NCBI RefSeq assembly: GCF_009192945.1
Contig: NZ_NSET01000036.1
Location: 1-64,000, forward strand
Direction of reading: 5' to 3'
Length of the DNA: 64,000 bases
From: Xanthomonas maliensis
GTDB taxonomy: Bacteria > Pseudomonadota > Gammaproteobacteria > Xanthomonadales > Xanthomonadaceae
In this document: piece after piece, positions 8,543-17,010 of the stretch
Layout: each line of letters starts with the position of its first letter
Position numbering within the stretch: position 1 is the stretch's first letter
Program-made: the position numbers and the translations under genes
The notes under the pieces: model-generated
Databases searched by the model: none
Seen by the model: only the letters and a program-made list of their open reading frames with translations
What the model was told of the DNA's origin: nothing

Positions 8543-9381
8543 TGGACGCCATGGGCTGGATCTACCCGCTCTTGATCTTGACCGGCATCCTGTCTGGATT
8601 CCTCTCCGGCCTGCTAGGCGTGGGAGGCGGCTTTCTGATGGTACCGGTCTTCATCGTGCTGTTGCCGCTGCGGTTCCCGATAGACATCGCCATCCTGCCC
8701 CAGGTGGCAGTCGCCACTGCATTGGCCGCCACCATTCCGGCCACGGCCAGTGCCGTGATCGCGCAGCATCGACGCGGCGCGCTGCCGATCAATTGGGTCT
8801 TGCGGCTGGCCCCGGCCGCCGGTGCCGGTGCCGCCATCGGTGCGATCATTGCAGGCCGTGTCCACGGCGCCTGGGTTGCGGCGATCTTCAGTGCCTACGC
8901 CGCCTATTTCGGCCTGCGCATGATCCGCGGCGCAGGCGTACAAGCCCCCCCGCTTGCCGACCCGCCGGTACCCACGCTCGCGACGCGCGTGCCAGCGCGC
9001 TTGATCGGTGGACTGATCGGATTGTTCAGCGCCACAGCCGGTGTCGGCGGCGCCAGCCTGACCGTCCCTTACGTATTGGTCCAGCACGACCGCCTGGAAA
9101 TGCGTAACGCCGTCGCAGTGGGAAGCGCGGTCGGGCTGGCCATCTCCCTGATCGGCGCCCTCACCTTCGTGCTTGGCCCGGCCCCTGCGTTGGGCGACAG
9201 CCGGGGACTGGTCGGCTTGGTGTGCTGGACGGCCGCCCTTGCGGTAGCGGTGCCAGCCACACTGATGGCGCCCACAGGCGTTTCCGCTGCCCATCGCTGG
9301 CCTACACGCAAACTCAAGCGTGCGTTCGGCTTGATCATGTTGTCCGCCTCATTGGTGACGCTCTGGAAGGTGTTCTACTGA
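8542..9381 (+). CDS. TauE/SafE family membrane exporter
   Basis: This 279-residue integral membrane protein has about eight hydrophobic segments arranged as two halves, each starting with the family motif: GLLGVGGGFLMVP near residue 24 and the related ATAGVGGASLTVP in the second half. TauE and SafE were proposed as exporters of sulfonates such as sulfoacetate. Phosphonoacetate is close in shape and charge, so export of the cluster product or an intermediate is a reasonable inference. The start codon shares one base with the dehydrogenase stop (TGATG). A GTG one codon earlier is possible. Confidence 0.8.
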   Translation: MDAMGWIYPLLILTGILSGFLSGLLGVGGGFLMVPVFIVLLPLRFPIDIAILPQVAVATALAATIPATASAVIAQHRRGALPINWVLRLAPAAGAGAAIGAIIAGRVHGAWVAAIFSAYAAYFGLRMIRGAGVQAPPLADPPVPTLATRVPARLIGGLIGLFSATAGVGGASLTVPYVLVQHDRLEMRNAVAVGSAVGLAISLIGALTFVLGPAPALGDSRGLVGLVCWTAALAVAVPATLMAPTGVSAAHRWPTRKLKRAFGLIMLSASLVTLWKVFY

Positions 9382-10802
9382 TGCCCGCGACACGCCCCCT
9401 GCGCTTGCAGCTGGCACGATTCGCCCATGCCGACCACACGATCGAACAACAGCGGACAGCGTTCACCCGCTCGGCGGTGGTGCATATCGCCAGTCTGCCG
9501 GCGGCCCAACGGTGGACCGCATGGGTCATCGGATTGGTGGGCCGGGACTGGCCGTCTGTCGCGCAACTGCAGACATTGTCGCAATCGCTTGCCGGGGAGC
9601 TGCGCTACGACGCGCTGTCCGATGGCATCGTCTATTGTCACCCGTTCAGTGCAGGCCAGCGTCGGCAGTCCGATGACGCGATGATGCAGCAGTTCCTAAA
9701 GGCGCATGCGCAGGCTCGCGCCGCACTGATGGCCGGCGACCCGCAGATCGGCGATGCCCAGACGCGCCTGAAATCTCTCGGAAATGCGGTCGGCCATCTC
9801 GCACCCGCCGCGCTCACCGTGCGCAACGGCGAGGCCGATGCCGTGGCAGCAGGCGTATTGAATGTCGCAAATGCGGCGATCTTCGATGCACGCCTGGCAC
9901 GCCCACTGCACAGCTCAGAAGCCGACGCGCTCGCCGCCCTGCTCGCCTGGGTGGAGGCGACGCTGGGAACTGCGCCTTGGGCCTTGAGCATTCGCAATGC
10001 CATCCGCATGCAGATGGAACTCGTGGCATCGCGGGACGGGTTACCGCGGCCCTGGCAATTTGCGCATCACGATGCGGCCATCCCCTATCTGTTCATGGAT
10101 GGCGAGTGCCACGCATCACCATGGGGCAGATACCACTTCGAAAACGAGTTGGGCTACCTGGTCGGCTGCCTGCGCGCCTTGCATGCGCTGGTGGGCGCGC
10201 GCGATCGGGCCATGGATGCGCAGCTGCTCTGCCAACTGCACGACCTCGCAGTGGCCGGCGTCTACAAACGCAGCTCGCCCCCGCTGCGTGACAGGTTCCG
10301 GTTGGGTTACCGCGCCCAGCCAGTCGAATTTGCATTGAGCCTGGGACGCAACTGTTCAGCGCAGGGACTGGCGGAATTTCGGCGCTCCGCAGCTGCTACT
10401 GACGGCTGGATCGAAGTCGAACCGCCAACACAGGGGAAAGCCGGGCGACTGCTCGCACACGCGCGCAGTCCTGCGCAATGCTTCGACAAAGCGCAGGACA
10501 TCCTTTCGCATTACGCCGCTCAGGCGCCGCCGCCTGCGAATTGCTCGATGCATGCCGAACTGGACGACGCCGCGCTGCGTACCATCGCGCAATGCTGTCA
10601 GCAGCTTAACCAGCACCATCTGTTCACCGAAGCCAACATTCGCACCATTGGCTTTCTGTGCTTGAACAAACTCCTGCTCGACCAGGGCGCAGCACCAACG
10701 ATCCTGGAGTATCCCAAGGTACTGGATATGTGCGCGACCGCCGACATCATCGCAGCCATCCGCCGGGGCCAGCAGTGCTTCCAGGCACTACAAGCCGCCT
10801 GA
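9381..10802 (+). CDS. Unrecognised protein with C-terminal Fic-like motif
   Basis: I do not recognise the 473-residue protein as a whole. No signal peptide or membrane segment is evident. Near the C terminus, residues 413-422 read HLFTEANIRT, which follows the Fic motif HPFx(D/E)GNGR with the two glycines replaced by Ala and Ile. After it comes a helix-like stretch ending LLLDQGAAPTIL, which resembles the helix and GxPP turn after Fic motifs. Fic proteins transfer nucleotides, phosphocholine or phosphate to protein hydroxyls. Here the role could be tailoring, self-protection or something new. The start shares one base with the exporter stop (TGATG), so it belongs to the operon. Confidence 0.55.
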   Translation: MPATRPLRLQLARFAHADHTIEQQRTAFTRSAVVHIASLPAAQRWTAWVIGLVGRDWPSVAQLQTLSQSLAGELRYDALSDGIVYCHPFSAGQRRQSDDAMMQQFLKAHAQARAALMAGDPQIGDAQTRLKSLGNAVGHLAPAALTVRNGEADAVAAGVLNVANAAIFDARLARPLHSSEADALAALLAWVEATLGTAPWALSIRNAIRMQMELVASRDGLPRPWQFAHHDAAIPYLFMDGECHASPWGRYHFENELGYLVGCLRALHALVGARDRAMDAQLLCQLHDLAVAGVYKRSSPPLRDRFRLGYRAQPVEFALSLGRNCSAQGLAEFRRSAAATDGWIEVEPPTQGKAGRLLAHARSPAQCFDKAQDILSHYAAQAPPPANCSMHAELDDAALRTIAQCCQQLNQHHLFTEANIRTIGFLCLNKLLLDQGAAPTILEYPKVLDMCATADIIAAIRRGQQCFQALQAA

Positions 10803-10849
10803 GGCCATCAAGCAATGCATTGCGCCCTGTCATCGCCCTATTCACGACC

Positions 10850-10975
10850 AGAGCGCGCTATGCACGTTGAGATGAGAGGTGTTGGCCGTCGGCGCTGCGG
10901 AGCGGGGCCTAGGTCGCTGACGTCAACCCCGCGGGAAGCGCGCTGTGGCGCAGCGAGACCGCGTCACAGGACGCT
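10850..10975 (+). repeat. Dispersed intergenic repeat, copy A
   Basis: This stretch, beginning just before the segment with GAGATGAGAGG, aligns over roughly 100 bases with the reverse complement of about 24,925-25,047. The shared blocks include a tract ending GTTGGCCGTC and another containing AAGCGC(C/G)CTGTGG. Both copies lie between a gene stop and the start of the next gene on the same strand. Neither contains a supported gene. I judge this to be a dispersed intergenic repeat; the family size cannot be seen from one window. Confidence 0.6.
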
Positions 10976-11013
10976 TCGCGCTCACCTCAACGTACACGCT
11001 CCAGGAGCACATC

Positions 11014-11700
11014 ATGACGCAATGGCAATCGGTATTGATCGAACAACAACGCTACTACGACGACCGTGCAGCAGAATACGACGACTGGTGGTTCCGTCGC
11101 GGTCTCTTCGACGAGGGAGATGCGTCCAATGCCAGGTGGCACGAAGAAGCCGCACACGTACAAGACACACTGAATGCCGCTGCACTGGAGGGCGATATCC
11201 TGGAGCTGGCGGCCGGCACTGGGATCTGGAGCGTCCGATTGCTCCCACAGGCACGCACACTGACCCTGGTCGACGGATCGGCACAGATGCTGAAGTTCAA
11301 TCCAGCCACCCGCGATCCGCGGGTGCGTACCGTGCAGGCAGATCTCTTCCAATGGCAGGCCACGCAGACCTACGACGCGGTGGTGTTCGCGTTCTGGATC
11401 TCGCACGTTCCACGCGAGTTGTTGCCGCAGTTCCTGCACCAGGTGGCAGGGGCGCTGCATGTAGGGGGGAAGTTCTTTTTCGTCGACAATCTTCCCAAGC
11501 CCGAAGCACGTTCGCCGCACGTCGTGGGCGTGGAAGGCCAGCTGATGCAGCGCCGCCTGCGTAATGGCAAGGTCAGCACGATCGTCAAGAACTACTACAC
11601 GACCAGCGAACTGCACGCCGCCTGCAGCGCTGCAGGACTGGAGGTGGCCATCGGCCAGACACCGACGTTCTTTCAATACGGGGTCGGAGTACGTCGCTGA
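11014..11700 (+). CDS. Class I SAM-dependent methyltransferase
   Basis: This 228-residue Rossmann-fold methyltransferase has the SAM-binding motif ILELAAGTGIWS at about residues 63-74 and an acidic VDGSAQML segment after the next strand. The N-terminal YYDDRAAEYDDWW is typical of small-molecule methyltransferases of the UbiE/COQ5-like superfamily. The ATG at 11014 follows CAGGAG at 11002-11007. It points the same way as the phosphonate operon but is separated from it by 211 bases containing a dispersed repeat, so it may be transcribed with it or independently. O- or N-methylation of the product is possible but unproven. Confidence 0.8.
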   Translation: MTQWQSVLIEQQRYYDDRAAEYDDWWFRRGLFDEGDASNARWHEEAAHVQDTLNAAALEGDILELAAGTGIWSVRLLPQARTLTLVDGSAQMLKFNPATRDPRVRTVQADLFQWQATQTYDAVVFAFWISHVPRELLPQFLHQVAGALHVGGKFFFVDNLPKPEARSPHVVGVEGQLMQRRLRNGKVSTIVKNYYTTSELHAACSAAGLEVAIGQTPTFFQYGVGVRR

Positions 11701-11715
11701 TGTCATGCGTGGCAT

Positions 11716-11730
11716 GCCCACTGGGTGGGC
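11716..11730. terminator. Small hairpin between convergent genes
   Basis: GCCCAC and GTGGGC form a six-base-pair stem with a three-base loop in the 80-base gap between the methyltransferase stop and the end of the convergent TonB receptor gene. No T-tract follows on either strand, so it would be at best a weak bidirectional terminator. Confidence 0.3.
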
Positions 11731-11780
11731 GCCGCGCATCGATCCGGGGCTGAGGGCCCGTGCAGGACCCCGGCCATACG

Positions 11781-14165
11781 CTAGAGATTCCAACGCAATC
11801 CGATCAGATACTGCCGCGGCACACCCGGCGCGAGGAAACGCGCCGGGCCGGTTTCCACTGCTGCCTCCTGCGGGCGTGCGAGCTCGCCATCCGGGAACAG
11901 ATCCTCGGCCACGGCCGCATAGGTGGCATACCGGCGGTTGAAGATGTTGTCGACGCGGGCGAACAGCGACAGCCGGTCGCTGAATGTCCAGCGTGCATGC
12001 AGGTCGACCAGGGCATAACCCACAGTGCCGATATCGATCCGCGCAGGCGCCGGTTCGCCGTCGTCGGCATTGGTGACCTGGCCATCTTCGTTGCCGCTGG
12101 CGACGCGCCCGGACACCGCACGCACGCCCATGCCCACGCTGGCGACCTGCCCGCGCCAATCCACGCCCAGCTTGAGGGTCTGCCGCGGCAATGCGGCAAT
12201 CCGCAGGCCCGGACGCAACGCGATCGCCCGCTCGCCAGACAATAACTCGCCGTCGCTGCGGTAGGTCGCGTCGAGATAGCTGTAGCCAAGCGACCACTCC
12301 CAGGCACCGAACTGCTGGCGCAGCGCCAGATCCGCGCCCTGGTAGCGCGTGCGCGGGACATTGTCGAAATAGCCCAGTTGGGTCTGCGGTGCGCGCAGGA
12401 ACAGGATGTCGTTACGGTTATCGGCGCGATACACGGACAGCTCGGCACTGCGCGTGGTCGACGGTCGCCAGCGCGCGCCGAGCTCATAGGTGCGCGAGAC
12501 GATCTGCTCCAGCCGCGGGTCGGCCTGCAGCCCGGTTGGCAGGCGGCAGGGCTCGGTCGGATCGGCGCAGCCCAGTTCGATGGCGGTCGGTGCACGGCTG
12601 TTCTCCGCCAGCGAGCCGTACACGGTCAGCGCGGGCGACAGCTGATGCGTCAGCCCTAACGAGGGATTGGCTCGGGCATAGACGAAGCGCTCGCGCGGCC
12701 GATCGCCATCGTCGGCGGTGGACAGGGTGTTCGCGACCACCACGCGGTTCCAGCGCACCGCGGCCGTGACATGCGTGGCCTCGGTGAGGGCCCAGGTATC
12801 GGCAAGGAACGCGCCCAAGGTCTGACTGCCGCCCCGCACGCCGGATAGGAACGCACGCTCCGCCTCCGGATCGGCCAGCACCGAACGGTCCGGCTGCACC
12901 CAGCCATCGCGAACGAACTGGCGGTAGCGCACATGCCCCCGATCGAAGGTGACGCCCGCGGTCAGTGCGTGTGCGCCCCACTGCTTGCTGAGATTGACCG
13001 CCAGCCCCTGCGCTTGCTGACGCATCGAGGTGGTGTTGAGAACACCGTTATGCAAGGCATCGGCCTGGCTGCGCGACACTGCGCAATCGGCGTCCAGCGC
13101 AGTGCCATCGTCGGCAAAGCCCGCGGCGCAGTCCTCGACGTATTCTTCGTAGTCATCGCCAATATCGCCATTGACGGTATCGCGCCGCCCGGTACGCGCA
13201 TAGGCCATGGCATGCAACGCCGTGTCGGCATCGAAGCGGTGATCCAGCTGTGCGGTCAGCAACGTGGTGCGGTTGCGGGTGAGATCCGGCGAGGTGTACA
13301 CCGCGCGACGATCGGCACGGTACAGGCCCGGCTCCGGACCATCGTCGGTGTAACGCGCATCGGGCAGCAGGCCATTGCCGATCAGGCGGCTGCGACCGTG
13401 CAGCAACGACAGGCTCCAGTCGGTCTGCTCGCCTTGCCGGCCCAGTTTGCCGAACACCGTTCCCAGCCGGCCGGGCGAGGCATCGCGCCAGCCGTGCTCG
13501 TCGAATCCGGTGAGCGCGATCAAGCCGTCCCAGCCATCGGCGCCGGCCAGGCCGTAGCTGGCGTCCAGGCGCTTGCGCGCGCCCGAGCCGATGCTCAGCT
13601 CGCCGCGCGCGCCCGGGGCGCTGCGTCCGGACAGCGTGGAAAGCACCACCGCTCCGCCCAACGTGTTGGGCCCGAACAGCGGATTGGAGCCGGGCATCAG
13701 GGTCACCGAGGCGATCGCGGCTTCCGGCAGCATGTCCCAACTGACGATGTCGGCGAATGGTTCGTTGATGCGCACGCCATCCAGGTACACCGACACCCCT
13801 TGCGACGCGCCGGGCAGCGCAGAGGCGCGAAAGCCGTGGAAGGTGATGTCGTTCTGAAACACGCTGCCCTGCACGTCGTTACCATCGATACCGACGAAGC
13901 GCCGCTGCAGCAGATCGCCAAGCGTATCGCTGCGGCCGCGCGTCAGCTCGCCGCTGCCGGCCGACTGCACCATGTAGGGCAACTGCGCAGCGTCGATGGT
14001 GGTACCGGGAATCGGAGTGGCGGTGACCTGCACCCGATCCAGCCACGTGACTTGCGCCGGCTCCTCCGCACGGGCCACCACTGCGGCGGTCAACACCGCC
14101 AAGCCATAAGCGCCGGCCAGGGCATGGCGCTGGATCGACTGCTTACCGCACTTCCCTGCTGTCAT
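11781..14165 (-). CDS. TonB-dependent outer-membrane receptor of the lanthanide/PQQ locus
   Basis: This 794-residue protein has a signal peptide (cleavage likely near VVARAEE), an N-terminal plug starting around VQVTATPIPG, and a C-terminal beta-barrel ending in RWNL with the usual aromatic end region. It has no long N-terminal signalling extension. It closes a minus-strand series of genes around a lanthanide-type methanol dehydrogenase. In methylotrophs, receptors in this position import lanthanides bound to a chelator (LutH-type), so that is the best guess. Import of a siderophore or of PQQ is an alternative. I chose the ATG at 14165 because the signal peptide then starts at once. Confidence 0.82.
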   Translation of the reverse strand: MTAGKCGKQSIQRHALAGAYGLAVLTAAVVARAEEPAQVTWLDRVQVTATPIPGTTIDAAQLPYMVQSAGSGELTRGRSDTLGDLLQRRFVGIDGNDVQGSVFQNDITFHGFRASALPGASQGVSVYLDGVRINEPFADIVSWDMLPEAAIASVTLMPGSNPLFGPNTLGGAVVLSTLSGRSAPGARGELSIGSGARKRLDASYGLAGADGWDGLIALTGFDEHGWRDASPGRLGTVFGKLGRQGEQTDWSLSLLHGRSRLIGNGLLPDARYTDDGPEPGLYRADRRAVYTSPDLTRNRTTLLTAQLDHRFDADTALHAMAYARTGRRDTVNGDIGDDYEEYVEDCAAGFADDGTALDADCAVSRSQADALHNGVLNTTSMRQQAQGLAVNLSKQWGAHALTAGVTFDRGHVRYRQFVRDGWVQPDRSVLADPEAERAFLSGVRGGSQTLGAFLADTWALTEATHVTAAVRWNRVVVANTLSTADDGDRPRERFVYARANPSLGLTHQLSPALTVYGSLAENSRAPTAIELGCADPTEPCRLPTGLQADPRLEQIVSRTYELGARWRPSTTRSAELSVYRADNRNDILFLRAPQTQLGYFDNVPRTRYQGADLALRQQFGAWEWSLGYSYLDATYRSDGELLSGERAIALRPGLRIAALPRQTLKLGVDWRGQVASVGMGVRAVSGRVASGNEDGQVTNADDGEPAPARIDIGTVGYALVDLHARWTFSDRLSLFARVDNIFNRRYATYAAVAEDLFPDGELARPQEAAVETGPARFLAPGVPRQYLIGLRWNL

Positions 14166-14175
14166 GTCGGCCCCC

Positions 14176-15282
14176 TCAATAAAGCACGATCGACTTGATG
14201 CCACGCGCCGCCCGCAAGTCCGCCAGCGCCTGGTTGATGTCGTCCAGCTGCAGCGTGCGGGTAATCAGCGGCGCCAGCTGCAGCTCGCCGCGCAGGCAGC
14301 GTTCGACATAGCCGGGCAACTCGCTGCGTCCCTTGACGCCGCCGAACGCGCTACCACGCCACACCCGCCCGGTGACCAGTTGGAACGGCCGCGTACTGAT
14401 TTCCTGCAGGCCCTCGACCACGCCCAGGATGGTGCTCTGGCCCCACCCCTTGTGACAGCACTCCAGCGCGGCGCGCATCGCCCGCACATCGCCGACGCAG
14501 GGGAAACTATGGTCCACCCCGCCATCGGTGAGATCGACGATCACCTGCTGGATCGGCACGTCGTAGTCGTGTGGGTTCAGGCAGTCGCTGGCGCCCAGCT
14601 GCCGGGCCAACGCGAACTTGCCCGGATCGATATCCACCGCCAGGATGCGGCCGGCGCGCGCCAGCACCGCCCCCTGCACCACCGACAAGCCGATGCCGCC
14701 CAGCCCGAACACCGCCACGCTCTCGCCCGGCCGTACCTGTGCGCTGTTGAGCACCGCGCCGACGCCGGTGGTGACCGTGCAGCCGAGCAGGCAGGCCTGC
14801 TCCAGCGGCGCCTCCGGTGGGATGCGCACCACAGCGATCTCCGGCAGCACGGTGTGCTCGGAGAACGTGCTCGTGCCCATGTGATGCAGCAGCGGCCGAC
14901 CGGCCAACGAGAAGCGGCTGCTGCCGTCGGGCATCAGGCCGCGCTCCTGACTGTTGCGAATGGCCTGGCACAGGTTGGTGCGGCCGGAGCGACAGAACTT
15001 GCAGACGCCGCACTCGGGCATGTACAGCGGAATGACGTGATCGCCGGGACGCACGCTGGTGACGCCGATACCGATCTCCTCGACGATGCCACTGCCTTCC
15101 TGCCCAAGGATGACCGGAAAGTGCGCGTCCGCTTGCTGGCTGAGCACCTGCGCATCGCCATGGCAGACGCCGGTGGCGACCAGACGCACCAACACCTCGC
15201 CCGGGCGTGGCGGTTGCAGGTCCACCTGCTCGATGGTCAACGGCCGATGCGGTCCCCAGGCCACTGCAGCACGTGTCTTCAT
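14176..15282 (-). CDS. Zinc-dependent alcohol dehydrogenase, class III-like, with altered zinc ligand
   Basis: This 368-residue medium-chain dehydrogenase has the four structural-zinc cysteines in [16 protein letters not shown] and the nucleotide-binding [10 protein letters not shown]. The segment [20 protein letters not shown] is very typical of glutathione-dependent formaldehyde dehydrogenases. The family's catalytic zinc ligands are Cys, His and Cys. Here the first Cys (VCHGD) and the last (GCTVTTG) are present, but the usual GHEG reads GQEG (codon CAG), so the His ligand is replaced by Gln. Its position beside xoxF suggests it handles formaldehyde or another aldehyde or alcohol from the quinoprotein, unless the change has altered activity. 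Confidence 0.82.
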   Translation of the reverse strand: MKTRAAVAWGPHRPLTIEQVDLQPPRPGEVLVRLVATGVCHGDAQVLSQQADAHFPVILGQEGSGIVEEIGIGVTSVRPGDHVIPLYMPECGVCKFCRSGRTNLCQAIRNSQERGLMPDGSSRFSLAGRPLLHHMGTSTFSEHTVLPEIAVVRIPPEAPLEQACLLGCTVTTGVGAVLNSAQVRPGESVAVFGLGGIGLSVVQGAVLARAGRILAVDIDPGKFALARQLGASDCLNPHDYDVPIQQVIVDLTDGGVDHSFPCVGDVRAMRAALECCHKGWGQSTILGVVEGLQEISTRPFQLVTGRVWRGSAFGGVKGRSELPGYVERCLRGELQLAPLITRTLQLDDINQALADLRAARGIKSIVLY

Positions 15283-15317
15283 CCGCGGCCTCCGGCGCGC
15301 GTCGGCGGCGGCGCCGC

Positions 15318-16340
15318 TCAGCGCGCGATCACCACGCCCCATGGCGACTCGCCGACGGGGATCTGTTGGAGTTGCCGCAAGCTCGCGGTGTCGATGACGC
15401 TGACCGTATTGGAGCGCCCGTTGGCGACGTAGAGCTTGTCGCCGGCGGGCGTGAGCGCAGGATTCCACGGCCGCTGACCGACCGCGATGTCGGCAAGCGA
15501 CCGTCCACTGCGGGGATCGATGACGCTGACGCTGTTGCCGCCGCCGTTGGAGGCATACAGGCGACTGCCATCGGCCGACAGCGCGACTCCGGCGGTGCGC
15601 AAGCCTGCCGGCAGGCTGGTGCGACGCTGCCGCGTCTGCAGATCGACGACATCGACCACATTGGCGGTTTCCTGCGCCACGTAGACCTGGCGCCCCCCTG
15701 GCGCAAACACCATGCCGCGCGGATGACCGCTGGTGGCGATGACCCCGCGCGACTGGCCAGCGGCCACATCGATGACGTCCAGGTCGTTGGAGCCCTCGTT
15801 GCTGGTCAGCAGCCAGCGTCCGTCCGGTGTGTAGAGGCAGTGCTCCGGTGCCTGCCCGTGGATGGCGATCGTGCGCTGTACGCGGAACTGCGCGGCATCG
15901 ATCAGCAGCACCTGGTTCTGGCCTTCCACGCACACGGCCACTTGCTTGCCGTCGGGCGACAAGGCGATGCCTTCGGCGTTCTCGCCGATCTCCACGTTGC
16001 GCACGACCCGATCCTGCACCGTATCCAACTCGACCAGGCGATGATGATCGGCATCGATCAGATACAGCCGTCCACGCGCTGCGGGCACCACTTGCTGCAG
16101 CCGTTTGCCGAGCTGGCCCTGGCCTGTGAGCGTGCGTACCACGGTATCGGTGCCGGTATCGATCACCGACACCGTGCCGCTGCGTTGGTTCGGCACGTAG
16201 GCCAGTGTCGCTGGCACGGCTTTGGGCGCGGCTTCGGCTGGCGCCACCATCGCATCGCGCTCGCAGCCGCCCAGCATCAGCACCGCACCCAGCACGCCGA
16301 CCAGTACCGCCCACCAGCACGTGCGCGATGCGCGACTCAT
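15318..16340 (-). CDS. YVTN-family beta-propeller lipoprotein
   Basis: This 340-residue protein has a lipoprotein signal (LMLGGC) followed by repeated seven-bladed-propeller units with motifs such as [29 protein letters not shown] and [15 protein letters not shown]. Such YVTN proteins are common next to PQQ-dependent alcohol dehydrogenases, where they are assumed to sit in the periplasm and help dehydrogenase maturation or electron transfer; the biochemical role is unknown. Its ATG overlaps the cytochrome gene stop by four bases, so translation is probably coupled. Confidence 0.85.
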   Translation of the reverse strand: MSRASRTCWWAVLVGVLGAVLMLGGCERDAMVAPAEAAPKAVPATLAYVPNQRSGTVSVIDTGTDTVVRTLTGQGQLGKRLQQVVPAARGRLYLIDADHHRLVELDTVQDRVVRNVEIGENAEGIALSPDGKQVAVCVEGQNQVLLIDAAQFRVQRTIAIHGQAPEHCLYTPDGRWLLTSNEGSNDLDVIDVAAGQSRGVIATSGHPRGMVFAPGGRQVYVAQETANVVDVVDLQTRQRRTSLPAGLRTAGVALSADGSRLYASNGGGNSVSVIDPRSGRSLADIAVGQRPWNPALTPAGDKLYVANGRSNTVSVIDTASLRQLQQIPVGESPWGVVIAR

Positions 16341-16960
16341 TGCGGCTTGCCTGCCGTCTTGTTGATCGAGTGGATGAAGGCGAGCAGTTTTTCGGTATCG
16401 CCAGGCTTGAGCACCGGCCCGAACGGTGGCATCTGCCCGACCACCTTTTCGTGACCGACCCGCGGCTTGCCATGGGCGACCATGCCTGCGGTGCCCTCGG
16501 TGATCAGCGTGCGCAAGGTGTCGTCGTCGCTGCCGTAGACCCAGATGTCGTTGGTCAACGGTGGGCACATGCCACCGCCGCCGGTGCCGCCATGGCAGGC
16601 GGTGCAGCCGGCGGACAGAAAGATCTTCTTGCCGTCGGCGATGGACTCCGGCGTCACCTCGACCTTGGGCCCTTTGGCAATCGGCACGATGGTGGCCGGC
16701 GGCGGCGGCGGGGAGGCTGGATCGGGCGCCGGGCCGGCGCTGAACTGCCGCGTCGCATCTGGCGGGGCGACCGGCGTCGCGGCCGGCGCCGGCGCAGGGC
16801 TGGCGGTTGCAGCTGCGGGCGGGGATGCTGGCGCCGCATCGGAAGCCGGCGGCGGAGGCGGCGGCTCTTGGCTGCACGCGGCCAACAGCAGGCTCACTAC
16901 GACGCCGCATGACACGGCGCGAAGGGGACGATCCAAACACGTAACGAGAAACCGAGCCAT
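16337..16960 (-). CDS. Lipoprotein cytochrome c, likely XoxG-type electron acceptor
   Basis: This 207-residue protein has a lipobox (LLAAC, Cys29), a Pro/Ala-rich linker of about 60 residues, and one class I cytochrome c domain with the heme-binding CTACH at 119-123 and a likely distal Met in GQMPPFGP. The long flexible linker would let the heme domain swing from the membrane anchor. Its place in the operon suggests it takes electrons from the XoxF quinoprotein. The start at 16960 gives a complete lipoprotein signal; longer upstream extensions do not resemble protein of this family. Confidence 0.85.
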   Translation of the reverse strand: MARFLVTCLDRPLRAVSCGVVVSLLLAACSQEPPPPPPASDAAPASPPAAATASPAPAPAATPVAPPDATRQFSAGPAPDPASPPPPPATIVPIAKGPKVEVTPESIADGKKIFLSAGCTACHGGTGGGGMCPPLTNDIWVYGSDDDTLRTLITEGTAGMVAHGKPRVGHEKVVGQMPPFGPVLKPGDTEKLLAFIHSINKTAGKPQ

Positions 16961-17010
16961 GGACAAACCTTCTGATCGGAGGGAATCCCGCGCGGCGCGC
17001 GGGACGGACG

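Noticed and set aside
14164-15432. Long plus-strand frame of 422 residues
   Set aside because: It is the antisense of the zinc dehydrogenase gene, His/Arg/Gln-rich and without any domain.
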